Below, piece by piece: positions 7,943 to 18,520 of a stretch of DNA of 64,000 bases. The number at the start of each line of letters is the position of its first letter. Positions within the stretch are counted from its first letter, which is position 1. A program made the position numbers and the translations under genes. A model generated the notes under the pieces. The model was given only the letters and a program-made list of their open reading frames with translations, searched no databases and was not told the origin of the DNA. The stretch is taken from the NCBI RefSeq assembly GCF_003046315.1, contig NZ_PZZP01000001.1:1-64000 (forward strand), written 5' to 3'. Source of the DNA: Desmospora activa DSM 45169 (lineage in GTDB: Bacteria; Bacillota; Bacilli; Thermoactinomycetales; DSM-45169).

Positions 7943-9238
7943 ATGATTGAACGTTATACACGTGAAGAGATGGGATCGATCTGGACCGATGAAAACCGGT
8001 ACCGGGCTTGGCTGGAAGTGGAGATATTGGCGTGTGAAGCGTGGGCGGAGTTGGGTGTGATTCCGCGGAAGGATGTGGAGCGAATCCGGCAGCACGCCCG
8101 CATCAATGTGGACCGCATCCTGGAGATTGAAGAGGAGACGCGCCATGATGTGGTCGCCTTTACCCGTGCAGTTGCGGAAACTTTAGGCAATGAATCCAAA
8201 TGGGTTCACTATGGCTTAACCTCAACCGATGTAGTGGATACCGCCTTATCCTATCTGTTGCGCCAAGCCAATGACATTTTGCTGCGTGATGTGGATCGGA
8301 TGTTGGATGTGCTGGAGCAAAAAGCAAAACAGCACAAATACACGGTAATGATGGGACGCACCCACGGTGTCCATGCTGAACCGACCACCTTTGGGCTAAA
8401 ATTGGCACTGTGGCGGGAAGAGATGAAACGGAACAAAGAGCGGTTGGAACAAGCCGTTCGCACAGTGGCCGTCGGCAAAATCTCCGGCGCTGTCGGTACC
8501 TATGCCAATATCGATCCCTTTGTTGAAAAATATGTATGTGAAAAATTGGGCCTCACAGCAGCACCCATCTCCACTCAAACTCTACAGCGGGATCGCCATG
8601 CGGAATACCTCTCCACTTTAGCGCTGATCGCTACCAGCTTGGAAAAATTTGCAGTGGAGATCCGTGGGCTTCAAAAAAGTGAGACACGAGAAGTGGAAGA
8701 AGCGTTCGGCAAAGGGCAAAAAGGTTCTTCCGCCATGCCGCATAAGCGTAACCCCGTCGGTTCGGAAAATATCACAGGGCTGGCACGGGTGGTACGGGGT
8801 CATATGGTGACCGCCTATGAAAATGTTCCTCTGTGGCATGAACGGGATATTTCTCACTCTTCCGCAGAACGGGTGATTTTGCCCGATACCACGATCCTGC
8901 TCAACTACATGCTGAACCGCTTGGCGGGCATTATTGAGAATTTAACGGTATTCCCGGAAAACATGAAGCGCAATATGGAACGTACCTACGGACTGATCTA
9001 TTCACAACGGGTACTTCTCACCTTGATCGACAAAGGCTTAAAGCGGGAAAGCGCCTATGATCGTGTACAAAAGCTGGCCATGCAGGCCTGGGAAGAGGCG
9101 ACCCCTTTCCGGGAGCTGGTGGAAGGCGACGACACCATCACCGGAATTCTCTCCTCGGAGGAGATTGCCGCTTGCTTCGATTATCGTTACCATTTACAGC
9201 GGGTGGATGAAATTTTTGCACGGCTAGGTTTGGACTAG
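7943..9238 (+). CDS. purB: Adenylosuccinate lyase
   Basis: 431 residues, the B. subtilis length. PurB releases fumarate from SAICAR and from adenylosuccinate. The lyase signature is present as [17 protein letters not shown] near residue 260; the catalytic histidine region [12 protein letters not shown] and [11 protein letters not shown] are also clear. The start ATG 7943 gives [20 protein letters not shown], matching the Bacillus N-terminus; GGGAG lies upstream and TTG 7934 is a less likely alternative. It overlaps the purK end. After it the operon is broken by a 350-bp gap holding a tandem repeat before purC. Confidence 0.97.
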   Translation: MIERYTREEMGSIWTDENRYRAWLEVEILACEAWAELGVIPRKDVERIRQHARINVDRILEIEEETRHDVVAFTRAVAETLGNESKWVHYGLTSTDVVDTALSYLLRQANDILLRDVDRMLDVLEQKAKQHKYTVMMGRTHGVHAEPTTFGLKLALWREEMKRNKERLEQAVRTVAVGKISGAVGTYANIDPFVEKYVCEKLGLTAAPISTQTLQRDRHAEYLSTLALIATSLEKFAVEIRGLQKSETREVEEAFGKGQKGSSAMPHKRNPVGSENITGLARVVRGHMVTAYENVPLWHERDISHSSAERVILPDTTILLNYMLNRLAGIIENLTVFPENMKRNMERTYGLIYSQRVLLTLIDKGLKRESAYDRVQKLAMQAWEEATPFRELVEGDDTITGILSSEEIAACFDYRYHLQRVDEIFARLGLD

Positions 9239-9299
9239 TACCTCAACTGCTAACATTGTCGGTTAGCGCGGGGGATTTCCTTCTGTGCGACTCTGCCAC

Positions 9300-9510
9300 G
9301 CAAAGCGAGACCTAGGAGCGAAGCGACTAAGGCGAGACTTGTGTTGGTGAGTGCAAAGCGAGACCTGGGAGCGAAGCGACTAAGGCGAGACTTGTGCTGG
9401 TGAGTGCAAAGCGAGACCTGGGAGCGAGCGACTAAGGCGAGACTTGTGCTGGTGAGTGCAAAGCGAGACCTAGGAGCGAAGTGACCAAGGCGAGACTTGT
9501 GCTGGTGAGT
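9300..9510 (+). repeat. Four tandem copies of a 53-bp repeat between purB and purC
   Basis: Copies at 9300-9352, 9353-9405, 9406-9457 (one A lost) and 9458-9510 begin GCAAAGCGAGACCTGGGAGC and end TTGTGYTGGTGAGT. They differ at only a few positions. Each unit holds GCGAGAC twice, so it is itself partly repetitive. A 53-bp unit shifts the reading frame and no ribosome site is present, so it is not coding. The leading unique stretch 9239-9299 and the trailing 9511-9588 hold no gene; the purC ribosome site is at the end. Confidence 0.95.
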
Positions 9511-9588
9511 GCATGGAGCGAATACGGGAATGCCCTACATGAGTCCAAGATTCACATTTTGCTGATGAGGCACTAGGGAGGGGTAGCG

Positions 9589-10308
9589 ATGAAACGAGGC
9601 GAGATGTTATATGAAGGTAAGGCGAAAAAGATTTATTGTACTGACGACCCGCATGTGGTGTGGGTATCGTACAAGGATGACGCCACTGCCTTCAACGGGG
9701 GGAAAAAAGGCTCCATCGCCGGCAAAGGGGAGTTAAACAACCGCATCAGTGCCCATTTCTTTGAGCATCTGGGCAGTTACGGGGTTGCACATCATTTTGT
9801 GAAGCTATTGTCCCCGACTGAGCAGTTGGCCCGCAAAGTAACGATTTTGCCGATTGAGGTAGTGGTTCGCAATCGGGCTGCCGGCTCTCTCGCCAAACGG
9901 CTGGGATTGGAAAACGGGGTGTTGTTCCCGCAGCCGGTGGTGGAGTTTTACTACAAAAACGATGATCTGGGCGATCCCTTGATCAATGAGGATCATATCC
10001 GCTTATTGCAATTGGCGGAGCCGGAGCAAGTGGCAAAAATCCGGGAAGAAGCGCTTAATATTAATGAACTGTTGCTGTCACGAATGGATGCGTGTGAAAT
10101 TATTTTGGTCGATTTTAAGCTGGAGTTTGGTGTGGATGAGAGCGGCAAACTGATGTTGGCGGATGAAATTTCGCCGGATACTTGCCGTTTTTGGGATCGA
10201 GAGACGGGAAAACCCTTGGATAAGGACCGGTTTCGTCGGGATTTAGGCGATGTAGAAGCCGCTTATCGCGAAATTTGGACTCGATTGGGAGGAACAGCCC
10301 ATGTATAA
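9589..10308 (+). CDS. purC: SAICAR synthetase (phosphoribosylaminoimidazole-succinocarboxamide synthase)
   Basis: 239 residues. PurC joins aspartate to CAIR with ATP. Markers are MLYEGKAKKIY at the start, FNGGKKGSIAGKGELNN, the PIEVVVRNRAAGS substrate loop and LADEISPDTCRFWD. The ATG at 9589 follows GGGAGGGG. It overlaps purS by eight bases. Transcription must pass through the repeat array from purB unless an unseen promoter lies in the gap. Confidence 0.97.
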   Translation: MKRGEMLYEGKAKKIYCTDDPHVVWVSYKDDATAFNGGKKGSIAGKGELNNRISAHFFEHLGSYGVAHHFVKLLSPTEQLARKVTILPIEVVVRNRAAGSLAKRLGLENGVLFPQPVVEFYYKNDDLGDPLINEDHIRLLQLAEPEQVAKIREEALNINELLLSRMDACEIILVDFKLEFGVDESGKLMLADEISPDTCRFWDRETGKPLDKDRFRRDLGDVEAAYREIWTRLGGTAHV

Positions 10309-10552
10309 AGCTACAATTACCGTTCGCCTAAAAAGCAGCGTGTTGGATCCGCAAGGAAGTGCGGTCAAAGGATCGCTTCATTCTCTCGGCTTTGCCGAAG
10401 TGGAAAATGTACGCATCGGCAAGACGTTGGAAGTCTGGTTGGACTCAGCTGATGCCGCTGTCGCTCGTGAACAGGTGGAAGCGATGTGTCAGCAACTGTT
10501 GGCCAATCCCGTGATTGAAAACTACGAGTTTCAACTGGAGGAGGGTGCTTAA
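10301..10552 (+). CDS. purS: FGAM synthase subunit PurS
   Basis: 83 residues. PurS is the small scaffold of the three-part formylglycinamidine synthase of Gram-positive bacteria, bringing the PurQ glutaminase to PurL. The sequence has the family pattern: a beta strand '[18 protein letters not shown]', then '[20 protein letters not shown]' and the terminal '[13 protein letters not shown]'. It overlaps purC by eight bases and shares TAATG with purQ, so the subunits are made in step. Confidence 0.97.
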   Translation: MYKATITVRLKSSVLDPQGSAVKGSLHSLGFAEVENVRIGKTLEVWLDSADAAVAREQVEAMCQQLLANPVIENYEFQLEEGA

Positions 10553-11235
10553 TGCGCTTCGCCGTTGTTGTTTTTCCTGGTTCCAATTGCGATACGGACT
10601 GTGTGAAGGCGGTTCGTGACATTTTGGAGCAACCGGTCGATCTGGTGTGGCACCATGAAAAGCGCTTGCACTCCTACGATGCGATTATTTTGCCCGGTGG
10701 TTTTTCCTATGGTGATTATCTACGGACAGGGGCTTTGGCCCGCTTTTCCCCGGTGATGGAAGCGGTGCAGGAAACGGCGGAGAAAGGAAAACTGGTCCTC
10801 GGAATTTGCAACGGTTTTCAGGTGTTACTGGAAGCGGGATTGTTGCCCGGTGCGATGCGGGTAAATGATCATCTCCAATTTCGTTGTGACATCCAACCGC
10901 TCCAGGTGGCAAACAACCACCTTCCTTTTACCTTGGAATATGAGGAAGGAGAAACGATCCAACTGCCGATCGCCCATGGAGAAGGAAACTACTACTGCGA
11001 TGAAAAGACACTTAAGCAATTGCAGGAGCGAGGGCAGATCGTTTTTCGCTATGATGGCAACAATCCCAACGGATCGGTGGATGATATCGCCGGAATCGTC
11101 AATGAAAAAGGCAATGTCTTGGGATTGATGCCTCATCCGGAGCGGGCGGTTCATGACTGGATGGGATCCGCTGACGGTGCCAAGATGTTAACTTCGATGC
11201 TACGCTACTGGAGGGAGAGCCATGGTGCGGCCTGA
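10552..11235 (+). CDS. purQ: FGAM synthase subunit PurQ (glutamine amidotransferase)
   Basis: 227 residues, class I glutamine amidotransferase. It supplies ammonia from glutamine to PurL. The nucleophile lies in [12 protein letters not shown] (cysteine near residue 86), after the oxyanion strand [14 protein letters not shown]; the catalytic histidine and glutamate are in LMPHPERAV. It starts within the stop of purS (TAATG) and overlaps purL by 14 bases. Confidence 0.97.
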   Translation: MRFAVVVFPGSNCDTDCVKAVRDILEQPVDLVWHHEKRLHSYDAIILPGGFSYGDYLRTGALARFSPVMEAVQETAEKGKLVLGICNGFQVLLEAGLLPGAMRVNDHLQFRCDIQPLQVANNHLPFTLEYEEGETIQLPIAHGEGNYYCDEKTLKQLQERGQIVFRYDGNNPNGSVDDIAGIVNEKGNVLGLMPHPERAVHDWMGSADGAKMLTSMLRYWRESHGAA

Positions 11236-13498
11236 GATAGAGGAAGTGGTTACTGTTGCCAATGAACCAACACCGGAACAAATCCGTGACCAAGGCATGT
11301 TTACAGAGGTGGGAATGACCGCTGAGGAGTATCAACAGGTTTGCCATCATCTCGATCGCCTGCCCAACTGGACGGAATTGGGAATCTACAGCGTGATGTG
11401 GTCGGAGCATTGCAGTTATAAAAACTCTAAACCGCTGTTGCGCCGTTTTCCGGTTGAGGGACCGCGGGTGTTGCAAGGTCCCGGTGAAGGGGCAGGGGCG
11501 ATCGATATCGGTGATGGTCAGGCGGTTGTGTTTAAGATTGAAAGCCATAACCATCCCACTGCGGTTGAACCGTTTCAGGGAGCGGCCACTGGGGTGGGCG
11601 GCATCATCCGTGATGTGTTTTCTATGGGGGCACGTCCGATTGCTTTGTTGAACTCGCTGCGGTTTGGCCCGCTGGAACAGGGGCGTGTACGCTATCTGTT
11701 TGAACAGGCGGTGGCAGGAATCGCCCATTACGGCAATGTCGTCGGCATTCCCACCGTGGGCGGCGAAGTGGAATTTGATGCCGCGTATGAGGGTAACCCT
11801 TTGGTAAACGCCATGTGTGTCGGTATCCTGGATCACGATGATCTGCAAAAAGGAATTGCTGTCGGTACCGGTAACCCGGTGATCTATGTAGGAGCTAGCA
11901 CCGGGCGTGATGGAATCCATGGAGCCACCTTTGCCTCCGAGGAGCTGTCTGAGGCCTCCGAGGAAAAACGGCCGGCAGTGCAGGCTGGGGATCCGTTTAT
12001 GGAGAAGTTGTTGTTGGAAGCGTGTCTGGAACTGGTGCAAAAAGGGATTTTGTTGGGAATCCAAGATATGGGAGCAGCAGGTCTCACCTGTTCCAGTGCT
12101 GAGATGGCAGCCAAGGGAGAAACCGGCATGGAGTTGAATCTGGACGATGTGCCGCAACGGGAAACGGGAATGACCCCCTATGAGATTATGTTGTCCGAAT
12201 CGCAGGAACGGATGCTGTTGGTAGTGGAAGACGGCCGCGAAGGAGAAGTGGAACAAGTTCTGAATAAGTGGGGACTGCAATCGGCGGTTGTGGGTCGGGT
12301 AACCGCTGATGGTCGTTATCGCATTCGCCATCAAGGCCGTCTGGTGGCCGATATTCCGGTTAAAACGCTGGTGGATGATGCGCCGGTGTTGCATCGGAAG
12401 GGAGAAGAGCCCGCTTATTACCGCAACTTTGCTCTGGCAAAACCGGCGGCGACATTGGCGGGGGTTGACGCTGTCACTGCACTCAAACGGGTGTTGGCTT
12501 CACCGACGGTAGCCAGCAAGCGCTGGGTATATCAGCAATATGATCATATGGTGCGGACCAGTACCGCCGTTCGTCCCGGATCGGACGCCGCTGTTGTGGT
12601 GATCGACGGTACCGACAAAGCCCTGGCTATGTCTACCGACGGCAATGGCCGCTATGTCTACCTCGATCCCCGTCAAGGCGGCGCCATCGCCGTGGCGGAA
12701 GCGGCGCGCAATGTCGTCTGCTCCGGCGCTCAACCCCTGGCGATTACGGATTGCCTCAACTTTGGCAGCCCGGAGAAACCGGAAGTGTTTTGGCAGTTGG
12801 AAGGGGCGGTAGAGGGTATGAGCGAGGCTTGCCGCACCTTGGAAACACCGGTGGTCGGCGGCAATGTCAGCCTGTACAACGAAACCAAAGGGGCACCCAT
12901 CCACCCCACACCTGTTGTCGGGATGGTGGGCTTGGTGGAAAACCGCAACCATATTACCACCGCCGCTTTTAAGCAGGAAGGGGACCTTTTGCTGCTGTTG
13001 GGGGAAACCCATGCGGAGTTGGGTGGAAGCGAACTGCAACGGGTAGTGGAAGGAGAAGTATCCGGCCGTGCTCCTCGCATCGATCTCGCCTTGGAAAAAC
13101 GGCTCCATGAATCGGTATTGGCGGCGATTCGAAAGGGGAGTGTCTCCTCCGCTCACGATTTGTCGACAGGTGGACTGGCGGTAGCGATCGCAGAATCAGC
13201 GATCAGCGGCGGATACGGTGCCGAGGTGACGTTGGATACGGAATTGGCTGCCACTGTTGCTCTCTTTAGCGAAAGCCAGTCCCGTGTCTTACTGAGCGTC
13301 CCGCAGTCACAAGCGGAAACAGTCCACCGTTTGGCGCAAGAGCATGGAATCGCCTGCACCAAGATTGGCCGCGTGGGTGGTCAGGCTTTGATCGTTCGGG
13401 TAAATCAAGAGATGGCCATCGACCTTCCGTTACAAGAGCTGGAAACGATCTGGGAGGGAACACTGCCATGCGCGATGAATCTGTCTTCGACGAACTGA
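11222..13498 (+). CDS. purL: FGAM synthase subunit PurL (large, ATP-binding)
   Basis: 758 residues, the small PurL form that works with PurS and PurQ; slightly longer than the roughly 740-residue Bacillus enzyme. It converts FGAR, ATP and ammonia to FGAM. Recognisable parts are [20 protein letters not shown] near the N-terminus, [20 protein letters not shown] with the conserved [24 protein letters not shown], and the second AIRS-type half with [13 protein letters not shown] and [11 protein letters not shown]. The start ATG 11222 overlaps purQ; nearby GTG codons are alternatives. It overlaps purF by 31 bases. Confidence 0.97.
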   Translation: MVRPEIEEVVTVANEPTPEQIRDQGMFTEVGMTAEEYQQVCHHLDRLPNWTELGIYSVMWSEHCSYKNSKPLLRRFPVEGPRVLQGPGEGAGAIDIGDGQAVVFKIESHNHPTAVEPFQGAATGVGGIIRDVFSMGARPIALLNSLRFGPLEQGRVRYLFEQAVAGIAHYGNVVGIPTVGGEVEFDAAYEGNPLVNAMCVGILDHDDLQKGIAVGTGNPVIYVGASTGRDGIHGATFASEELSEASEEKRPAVQAGDPFMEKLLLEACLELVQKGILLGIQDMGAAGLTCSSAEMAAKGETGMELNLDDVPQRETGMTPYEIMLSESQERMLLVVEDGREGEVEQVLNKWGLQSAVVGRVTADGRYRIRHQGRLVADIPVKTLVDDAPVLHRKGEEPAYYRNFALAKPAATLAGVDAVTALKRVLASPTVASKRWVYQQYDHMVRTSTAVRPGSDAAVVVIDGTDKALAMSTDGNGRYVYLDPRQGGAIAVAEAARNVVCSGAQPLAITDCLNFGSPEKPEVFWQLEGAVEGMSEACRTLETPVVGGNVSLYNETKGAPIHPTPVVGMVGLVENRNHITTAAFKQEGDLLLLLGETHAELGGSELQRVVEGEVSGRAPRIDLALEKRLHESVLAAIRKGSVSSAHDLSTGGLAVAIAESAISGGYGAEVTLDTELAATVALFSESQSRVLLSVPQSQAETVHRLAQEHGIACTKIGRVGGQALIVRVNQEMAIDLPLQELETIWEGTLPCAMNLSSTN

Positions 13499-14892
13499 AG
13501 GAAGAGTGTGGAGTGTTCGGTATTCTAGGGCATCCTGACGCCGTTCAGCTCAGCTATTACGGGTTGCACGCCTTGCAACACCGTGGACAAGAGAGCGCCG
13601 GCATCGTCGCTACCGCCGGCGGTGGTTTCCGCTATCACCGCAGTATGGGTCTGGTCAATGAAGTGTTTAACAATGAGATTATGAAGGGGTTAAGCGGGGA
13701 TTGGGCAATCGGTCATGTGCGCTACTCCACGACGGGGGAAAGCTCGTTGAGCAATGCCCAACCGTTTGTATTTCACAATGATGCCGTCGGTCAGTTGGCG
13801 CTAGCAACCAACGGCAACCTGGTCAATGCAGACGCCTTAAAACAAGAACTGGAGAGCCAGGGAGCCGTTTTCCACTCAACCTCGGACACGGAAGTGATCG
13901 CCCATCTGATCGCCCGCTCAACCAAACCTACCCTGGAAGAAGCGGTGGCGGAAGCTCTAAACCAGCTGGTCGGCGCTTATGCCTTGTTGATCATGACCAA
14001 TGATTCGCTGTTGGTGGCCCAGGACCCTCATGGGTTGCGGCCGTTATCGATGGGGATGCTGGGAGATGCACCGGTCTTTTCATCGGAGACGTGTGCCTTT
14101 GATATTATTGGCGCCGATTATCTGCGGGAAGTGAAGCCGGGAGAATTATTGATTCTGGATCGGGATGGCATGCGTGCTACCCGTTTTGCCTCACCTGCGT
14201 CGCGTGCGGTCTGTTCCTTTGAATATATTTACTTTGCCCGCCCGGACAGCGATATCGACGGGATCAACGTCCATACCGCCCGCAAACGGTTAGGAGCGCA
14301 ATTGTTTGCAGAGTCGCCGGTGGAAGCGGATGTGGTAACCGGTGTTCCCGATTCCAGCACTTCTGCCGCGATCGGCTTTGCGGAGGCGGCAGGCATTCCC
14401 TTTGAGCTGGGTTTGATCAAAAATCGCTATGTGGGGCGCACCTTTATTCAGCCCAGTCAGCAACTGCGGGAGCAAGGGGTAAAAATGAAGTTGTCCGCTG
14501 TCCGCAAGGTGGTGGAAGGAAAACGGGTCGTGATGATTGACGATTCCATCGTCCGCGGAACCACCAGCCGTCGCATTGTGACGATGTTGCGGGAAGCCGG
14601 GGCAAAAGAGGTACATGTCCGTATCTCCTCTCCCCCGGTTAAATATTCTTGTTTTTACGGGATCGATACTTCCAATCGCAAACAACTGATCGCCGCTGAT
14701 CACTCGGTAGAAGAGATTCGGCAATTAATCGGGGCAGACAGTCTCCGATTTTTGACGGAAGAAGGGTTGGTCCAAGCCGTAGGCAGACGGAAGGAAAACG
14801 AAACTTGCGGTCATTGCTTGGCTTGCTTTAACGGCAACTACCCCACAGAGGTGGATGAATCTGCTGTGTTGGCACTGGAGGGAAAAGGATGA
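13468..14892 (+). CDS. purF: Amidophosphoribosyltransferase
   Basis: 474 residues. PurF makes phosphoribosylamine from PRPP and glutamine, the committed step, and is feedback inhibited by nucleotides in Bacillus. The glutaminase nucleophile is the cysteine of [10 protein letters not shown] at residue 14, which implies removal of a 13-residue propeptide. The PRPP loop [17 protein letters not shown] is near residue 345. Cysteines in [18 protein letters not shown] and [15 protein letters not shown] fit the iron-sulphur cluster of the Bacillus-type enzyme. The start lies 31 bases inside purL, an unusually long coupling overlap, and its stop overlaps purM (ATGA). Confidence 0.97.
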   Translation: MRDESVFDELKEECGVFGILGHPDAVQLSYYGLHALQHRGQESAGIVATAGGGFRYHRSMGLVNEVFNNEIMKGLSGDWAIGHVRYSTTGESSLSNAQPFVFHNDAVGQLALATNGNLVNADALKQELESQGAVFHSTSDTEVIAHLIARSTKPTLEEAVAEALNQLVGAYALLIMTNDSLLVAQDPHGLRPLSMGMLGDAPVFSSETCAFDIIGADYLREVKPGELLILDRDGMRATRFASPASRAVCSFEYIYFARPDSDIDGINVHTARKRLGAQLFAESPVEADVVTGVPDSSTSAAIGFAEAAGIPFELGLIKNRYVGRTFIQPSQQLREQGVKMKLSAVRKVVEGKRVVMIDDSIVRGTTSRRIVTMLREAGAKEVHVRISSPPVKYSCFYGIDTSNRKQLIAADHSVEEIRQLIGADSLRFLTEEGLVQAVGRRKENETCGHCLACFNGNYPTEVDESAVLALEGKG

Positions 14893-15923
14893 GCGACGCC
14901 TACCGACAATCGGGAGTGGATATCGCCGCCGGGGAAGAGGCGGTTCAGCGTATCAAAGGGCATGTCATGCGTACTCACCGCCCGGAGGTGATGGGGGGAA
15001 TCGGCGGCTTTGGCGGTCTCTTCTCCCTGTCCGGCTACCGGGAACCGGTGCTGGTAGCGGCCACCGACGGGGTGGGCACCAAGTTAAAACTGGCCTTTCA
15101 GTTGGATCGCCACGATACGATCGGGGTGGACTGTGTCGCCATGTGTGTTAACGATCTGGTGGTACAGGGAGCAGAGCCCCTTTTCTTTTTGGATTATATC
15201 GCCACCGGCAAACTCTCTCCGCCACAGGTGGAAGCAGTGGTAAAAGGAATCGCCGATGGATGTGAACAGGCGGGGTGTGCGCTACTTGGCGGTGAGACGG
15301 CGGAAATGCCTGGTATGTACGCCGCCGGTGAATATGATGTCGCCGGTTTTAGTGTCGGTGCGGTAGAAAAGAGCGGACTGCTAACGGGGGAAACGATTCG
15401 TCCTGGTGACGTCATTATAGGCCTAGCTTCCAACGGCCTGCACAGCAACGGCTTCTCCTTGGTGCGAAAAATCATCGCTGATTCGGGTACTTCCCTGACG
15501 GATTCCGTTCCCTGGGGGCATCATTCCTGGGGAGAGGAGCTGCTCACCCCCACCCGTATCTATATCCGCCCTTTCCATCAATTGATGGAAGCGGTCACCG
15601 TCAAAGGGGGCGCTCATATTACCGGCGGCGGCTTGATTGAAAACGTGCCCCGTATGTTGCCGCAAGGCTTACAAGCCAACATTCGGCCCGATTCATGGCC
15701 GGTGCCTGATGTATTTCGTTTTTTGGCGGAGCAGGCATCCCTCACGGCGGAGGATTGCTATCGTACCTTTAACATGGGCATCGGCATGGTATTGTTCGTC
15801 CCGGCGGAAGAGACGCAAACGGCGATGCAGATTGCGATTGAAGCGGGAGAGCGTGCCTATGTGATTGGTCAAGTGGAAGCAGGGGAAAACGGTGTTGTCG
15901 GTCTGAAGGGAGCCTCATTATGA
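14889..15923 (+). CDS. purM: Phosphoribosylaminoimidazole synthetase (AIR synthetase)
   Basis: 344 residues. PurM closes the imidazole ring of FGAM with ATP. Motifs include GGFGGLFSL, the ATP site [53 protein letters not shown] and [14 protein letters not shown]. It uses the ATG inside the purF stop (ATGA) and is followed by purN with the same four-base overlap. Confidence 0.97.
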   Translation: MSDAYRQSGVDIAAGEEAVQRIKGHVMRTHRPEVMGGIGGFGGLFSLSGYREPVLVAATDGVGTKLKLAFQLDRHDTIGVDCVAMCVNDLVVQGAEPLFFLDYIATGKLSPPQVEAVVKGIADGCEQAGCALLGGETAEMPGMYAAGEYDVAGFSVGAVEKSGLLTGETIRPGDVIIGLASNGLHSNGFSLVRKIIADSGTSLTDSVPWGHHSWGEELLTPTRIYIRPFHQLMEAVTVKGGAHITGGGLIENVPRMLPQGLQANIRPDSWPVPDVFRFLAEQASLTAEDCYRTFNMGIGMVLFVPAEETQTAMQIAIEAGERAYVIGQVEAGENGVVGLKGASL

Positions 15924-16534
15924 GTATCGCTGTATTTGCTTCCGGCAGCGGCAGCAACTTTGAAGCTTTGGTGGAGCGCTCGCGCAAACAGCATTGGCCG
16001 CAACCGATTTCACTTTTGCTCTGTGATAAACCGCAGGCTAAAGCATTGGAACGGGCGGAGCGTTTGCGGGTTCCCGCCGTTGCCTTTCATCCAAAAGAGT
16101 ATAAAGATAAAGCCGCTTATGAGCAGGATGTGCTTCATTGTTTGCAGGAACACAACATTGAGTGGATCATGTTAGCGGGATATATGCGACTGGTTGGCCC
16201 GACGTTGTTGGAGGCATACCCTTGGCGCATTCTCAATATCCATCCTTCACTCTTGCCCGCGTTTCAAGGAAAGGACGCGGTCCGACAAGCGTTGGAATAC
16301 GGGGTTCGCTGGACTGGGGTGACGGTGCATTGGGTGGATGAAGGAATGGACACGGGTCCCATTCTCGATCAGAAGCCGGTATTGGTGGAGCCTCATGACA
16401 CCATGGAAACGTTGCAACGAAAGGTGCAGTTTGTTGAACATAATCTTTATCCGGCAGTGATGTATAAGTTGTTGACCGGCCGTATCTTGCCGCCGGATCC
16501 ATCGTCAATGGAACTGAAGGAGGAACAGCAGTGA
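15920..16534 (+). CDS. purN: Phosphoribosylglycinamide formyltransferase
   Basis: 204 residues. PurN formylates GAR using 10-formyl-tetrahydrofolate. It begins [17 protein letters not shown], has the catalytic segment '[16 protein letters not shown]' with the conserved asparagine and histidine, and '[15 protein letters not shown]' with the catalytic aspartate. It is coupled to purM and purH by short overlaps. Confidence 0.97.
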   Translation: MSIAVFASGSGSNFEALVERSRKQHWPQPISLLLCDKPQAKALERAERLRVPAVAFHPKEYKDKAAYEQDVLHCLQEHNIEWIMLAGYMRLVGPTLLEAYPWRILNIHPSLLPAFQGKDAVRQALEYGVRWTGVTVHWVDEGMDTGPILDQKPVLVEPHDTMETLQRKVQFVEHNLYPAVMYKLLTGRILPPDPSSMELKEEQQ

Positions 16535-18072
16535 TTCCCATCCGTCGTGCTTTGATCAGTGTTTCCGATAAAACCGGTATCGTGGAGTTAGCCCGCGACC
16601 TCTCCCGACGCGGAGTGGAGATTATTTCGACTGGTGGTACCAAACGCGCCTTGGGTGAAGCAGGGATTCCGGTGATCGGTGTATCGGAATTGACCGGTTT
16701 TCCGGAGATCCTAGACGGTCGCGTAAAAACGCTTCATCCGCGCATTCATGCCGGGCTGCTGGCGATTCGTGATCGTGAGGAACACCAGCGTCAACTGGAA
16801 GAGCGCAAAATCGACACCATCGATCTGGTGGTGGTTAATCTATATCCCTTCCAACAAACGATCGCCAAGCCGGATGTCACCTTTGCGGAAGCAATTGAAA
16901 ACATCGATATCGGTGGGCCGTCGATGGTACGGGCCGCTGCCAAAAATCATCGCTTTACTACAGTAGCGGTAGATCCTGTTGATTATGAAACGATCCTAGC
17001 GGAAATGGATCAGGGTGGGGTAACTGATGAGACGCGCCAACAGTTGGCGGCCAAAGCGTTTCGCCACACTGCCGCTTATGATGCCCTCATCGCTTCCTAC
17101 TTGAGTGCAGAAGTAAATGAACCCTATCCGGAGAAGTGGACCGTAACCTATGAGAAGAAACAAGATCTTCGTTATGGGGAGAATCCGCATCAATCTGCTG
17201 CTTTTTATCAACAGCCTCTGGCAGCTGCGGGTAGTTTAGCGACGGCAAAACAGCTTCACGGGAAAGCATTGTCTTATAACAATATCAACGATGCCAACAC
17301 CGCTTTGGAGATTGTGTCCGAGTTTGATCGTCCGGCTGTCGTTGCCGTTAAACATATGAATCCCTGCGGTGTCGGCAGCGGTGAGACGATCTTGGAGGCA
17401 TATGAAAAAGCGTATGAGGCGGACCCCGTTTCCATTTTTGGTGGTATTGTCGCCTTGAATCGAACGGTGGATGAAGCGACTGCCCGCCGCTTAAAAGAGA
17501 TCTTCCTGGAAATTATCTTGGCACCGGGGTTTGATGCCGCTGCCCTGGAGATTTTGCAAGAAAAGAAGAATCTTCGCCTGCTAAAGGTGGAGGTTTCCGC
17601 TTTTGGGAATGCGTCATCCCGCCGTCTGCAAACGGTGGAAGGGGGCTTATTGGTACAAGAAGCGGATCGAAAAGCGTTGGATCGCGCTGATTGCGAAGTT
17701 GTGACCAATCGTACCCCTTCCGCAGTAGAGTGGGAGCAATTGCTGTTTGCCTGGCGGGTCGTCAAACACGTCAAGTCAAACGCGATCGCTTTGTCCCGTG
17801 ATTTTCGTACGATCGGAGTGGGAGCGGGCCAGATGAACCGCGTCGGTGCGGCGCGGATCGCCTTAGAACAGGCAGGGGAAGCGGCACATGGAGCGGTATT
17901 GGCATCTGACGCCTTTTTCCCGATGAAGGATACGGTGGAGCTTGCTGCTGCCGCCGGGATTAAAGCGATTATCCAGCCTGGTGGTTCCATTCGCGATCAA
18001 GAATCGATCGAGGAAGCCAACCGGCACGGCATCGCGATGGTGTTTACCGGTGTCCGTCACTTTAAGCATTAA
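16531..18072 (+). CDS. purH: Bifunctional AICAR formyltransferase / IMP cyclohydrolase
   Basis: 513 residues, full length. The N-terminal cyclohydrolase domain starts [20 protein letters not shown] and holds STGGT and [13 protein letters not shown]. The C-terminal transformylase domain has [20 protein letters not shown] with its catalytic lysine-histidine, and [10 protein letters not shown]. It completes IMP. The GTG at 16531 overlaps the purN stop and has GGAGGAACA before it. A 100-bp gap follows, then a small membrane gene before purD. Confidence 0.97.
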   Translation: MIPIRRALISVSDKTGIVELARDLSRRGVEIISTGGTKRALGEAGIPVIGVSELTGFPEILDGRVKTLHPRIHAGLLAIRDREEHQRQLEERKIDTIDLVVVNLYPFQQTIAKPDVTFAEAIENIDIGGPSMVRAAAKNHRFTTVAVDPVDYETILAEMDQGGVTDETRQQLAAKAFRHTAAYDALIASYLSAEVNEPYPEKWTVTYEKKQDLRYGENPHQSAAFYQQPLAAAGSLATAKQLHGKALSYNNINDANTALEIVSEFDRPAVVAVKHMNPCGVGSGETILEAYEKAYEADPVSIFGGIVALNRTVDEATARRLKEIFLEIILAPGFDAAALEILQEKKNLRLLKVEVSAFGNASSRRLQTVEGGLLVQEADRKALDRADCEVVTNRTPSAVEWEQLLFAWRVVKHVKSNAIALSRDFRTIGVGAGQMNRVGAARIALEQAGEAAHGAVLASDAFFPMKDTVELAAAAGIKAIIQPGGSIRDQESIEEANRHGIAMVFTGVRHFKH

Positions 18073-18173
18073 AACAGAGACTTCACACGTGGAACGGCTG
18101 CTTCTTTCCCAACGTATGATAAAGTGCTCCAGCAAAAAGCTGAGGCCGTAGGTACAAAGGGGGAGGAACGGCC

Positions 18174-18452
18174 GTGGTTATCATCCGACGGTCATTTACG
18201 TTGGTTGTCACCACCTTGACATTAATGTGGATCACGGTTTTTCTCGGCTGGTATGAACCGTTTTCCTGGCAATACAGCATACGGGTGATTGGCTCCTTAT
18301 ACTTTTTGTTGGCGATTTTGACCAGCGGATTAATGTCCCTTCCCACAATTAGGGAAAAAGGGAAGGAAAACAAAGGGCAGCGGGAAGAGTGGTCTTTTAT
18401 TTTTCTATTGGTGACCGTTATCTTGTTTGGAATCAGCCTCGCCTTTCCATAA
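18174..18452 (+). CDS. Small membrane protein inside the pur operon, function unknown
   Basis: 92 residues with three hydrophobic segments: about residues 8-25, 34-54 and 74-91, with a charged loop (IREKGKENKGQREEW) between the second and third. The GTG at 18174 has a strong GGGGGAGGAACG site. I do not recognise the family. It lies between purH and purD, on the same strand, with no terminator before it, so it should be co-transcribed with the purine genes. A perfect CCCCC-TTA-GGGGG hairpin (18479-18491) without a T tract follows and could be a processing or pause site. Codon use looks like the neighbours. Confidence 0.7.
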   Translation: MVIIRRSFTLVVTTLTLMWITVFLGWYEPFSWQYSIRVIGSLYFLLAILTSGLMSLPTIREKGKENKGQREEWSFIFLLVTVILFGISLAFP

Positions 18453-18520
18453 ACGGCGAGGTTTGCTGCTTGGACAAGCCCCCTTAGGGGGAGGGATTTT
18501 GAAGATGATAGGAGGGAGTT

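Noticed and set aside
9300-9510. Regularly repeated units, a possible CRISPR array
   Set aside because: The units are directly adjacent with no unique spacers, and no cas genes are in the window. It is a simple tandem repeat.
18479-18491. CCCCC-TTA-GGGGG hairpin as a terminator before purD
   Set aside because: No T tract follows, and purD should be transcribed with the operon. Mentioned only as a possible pause or processing site.
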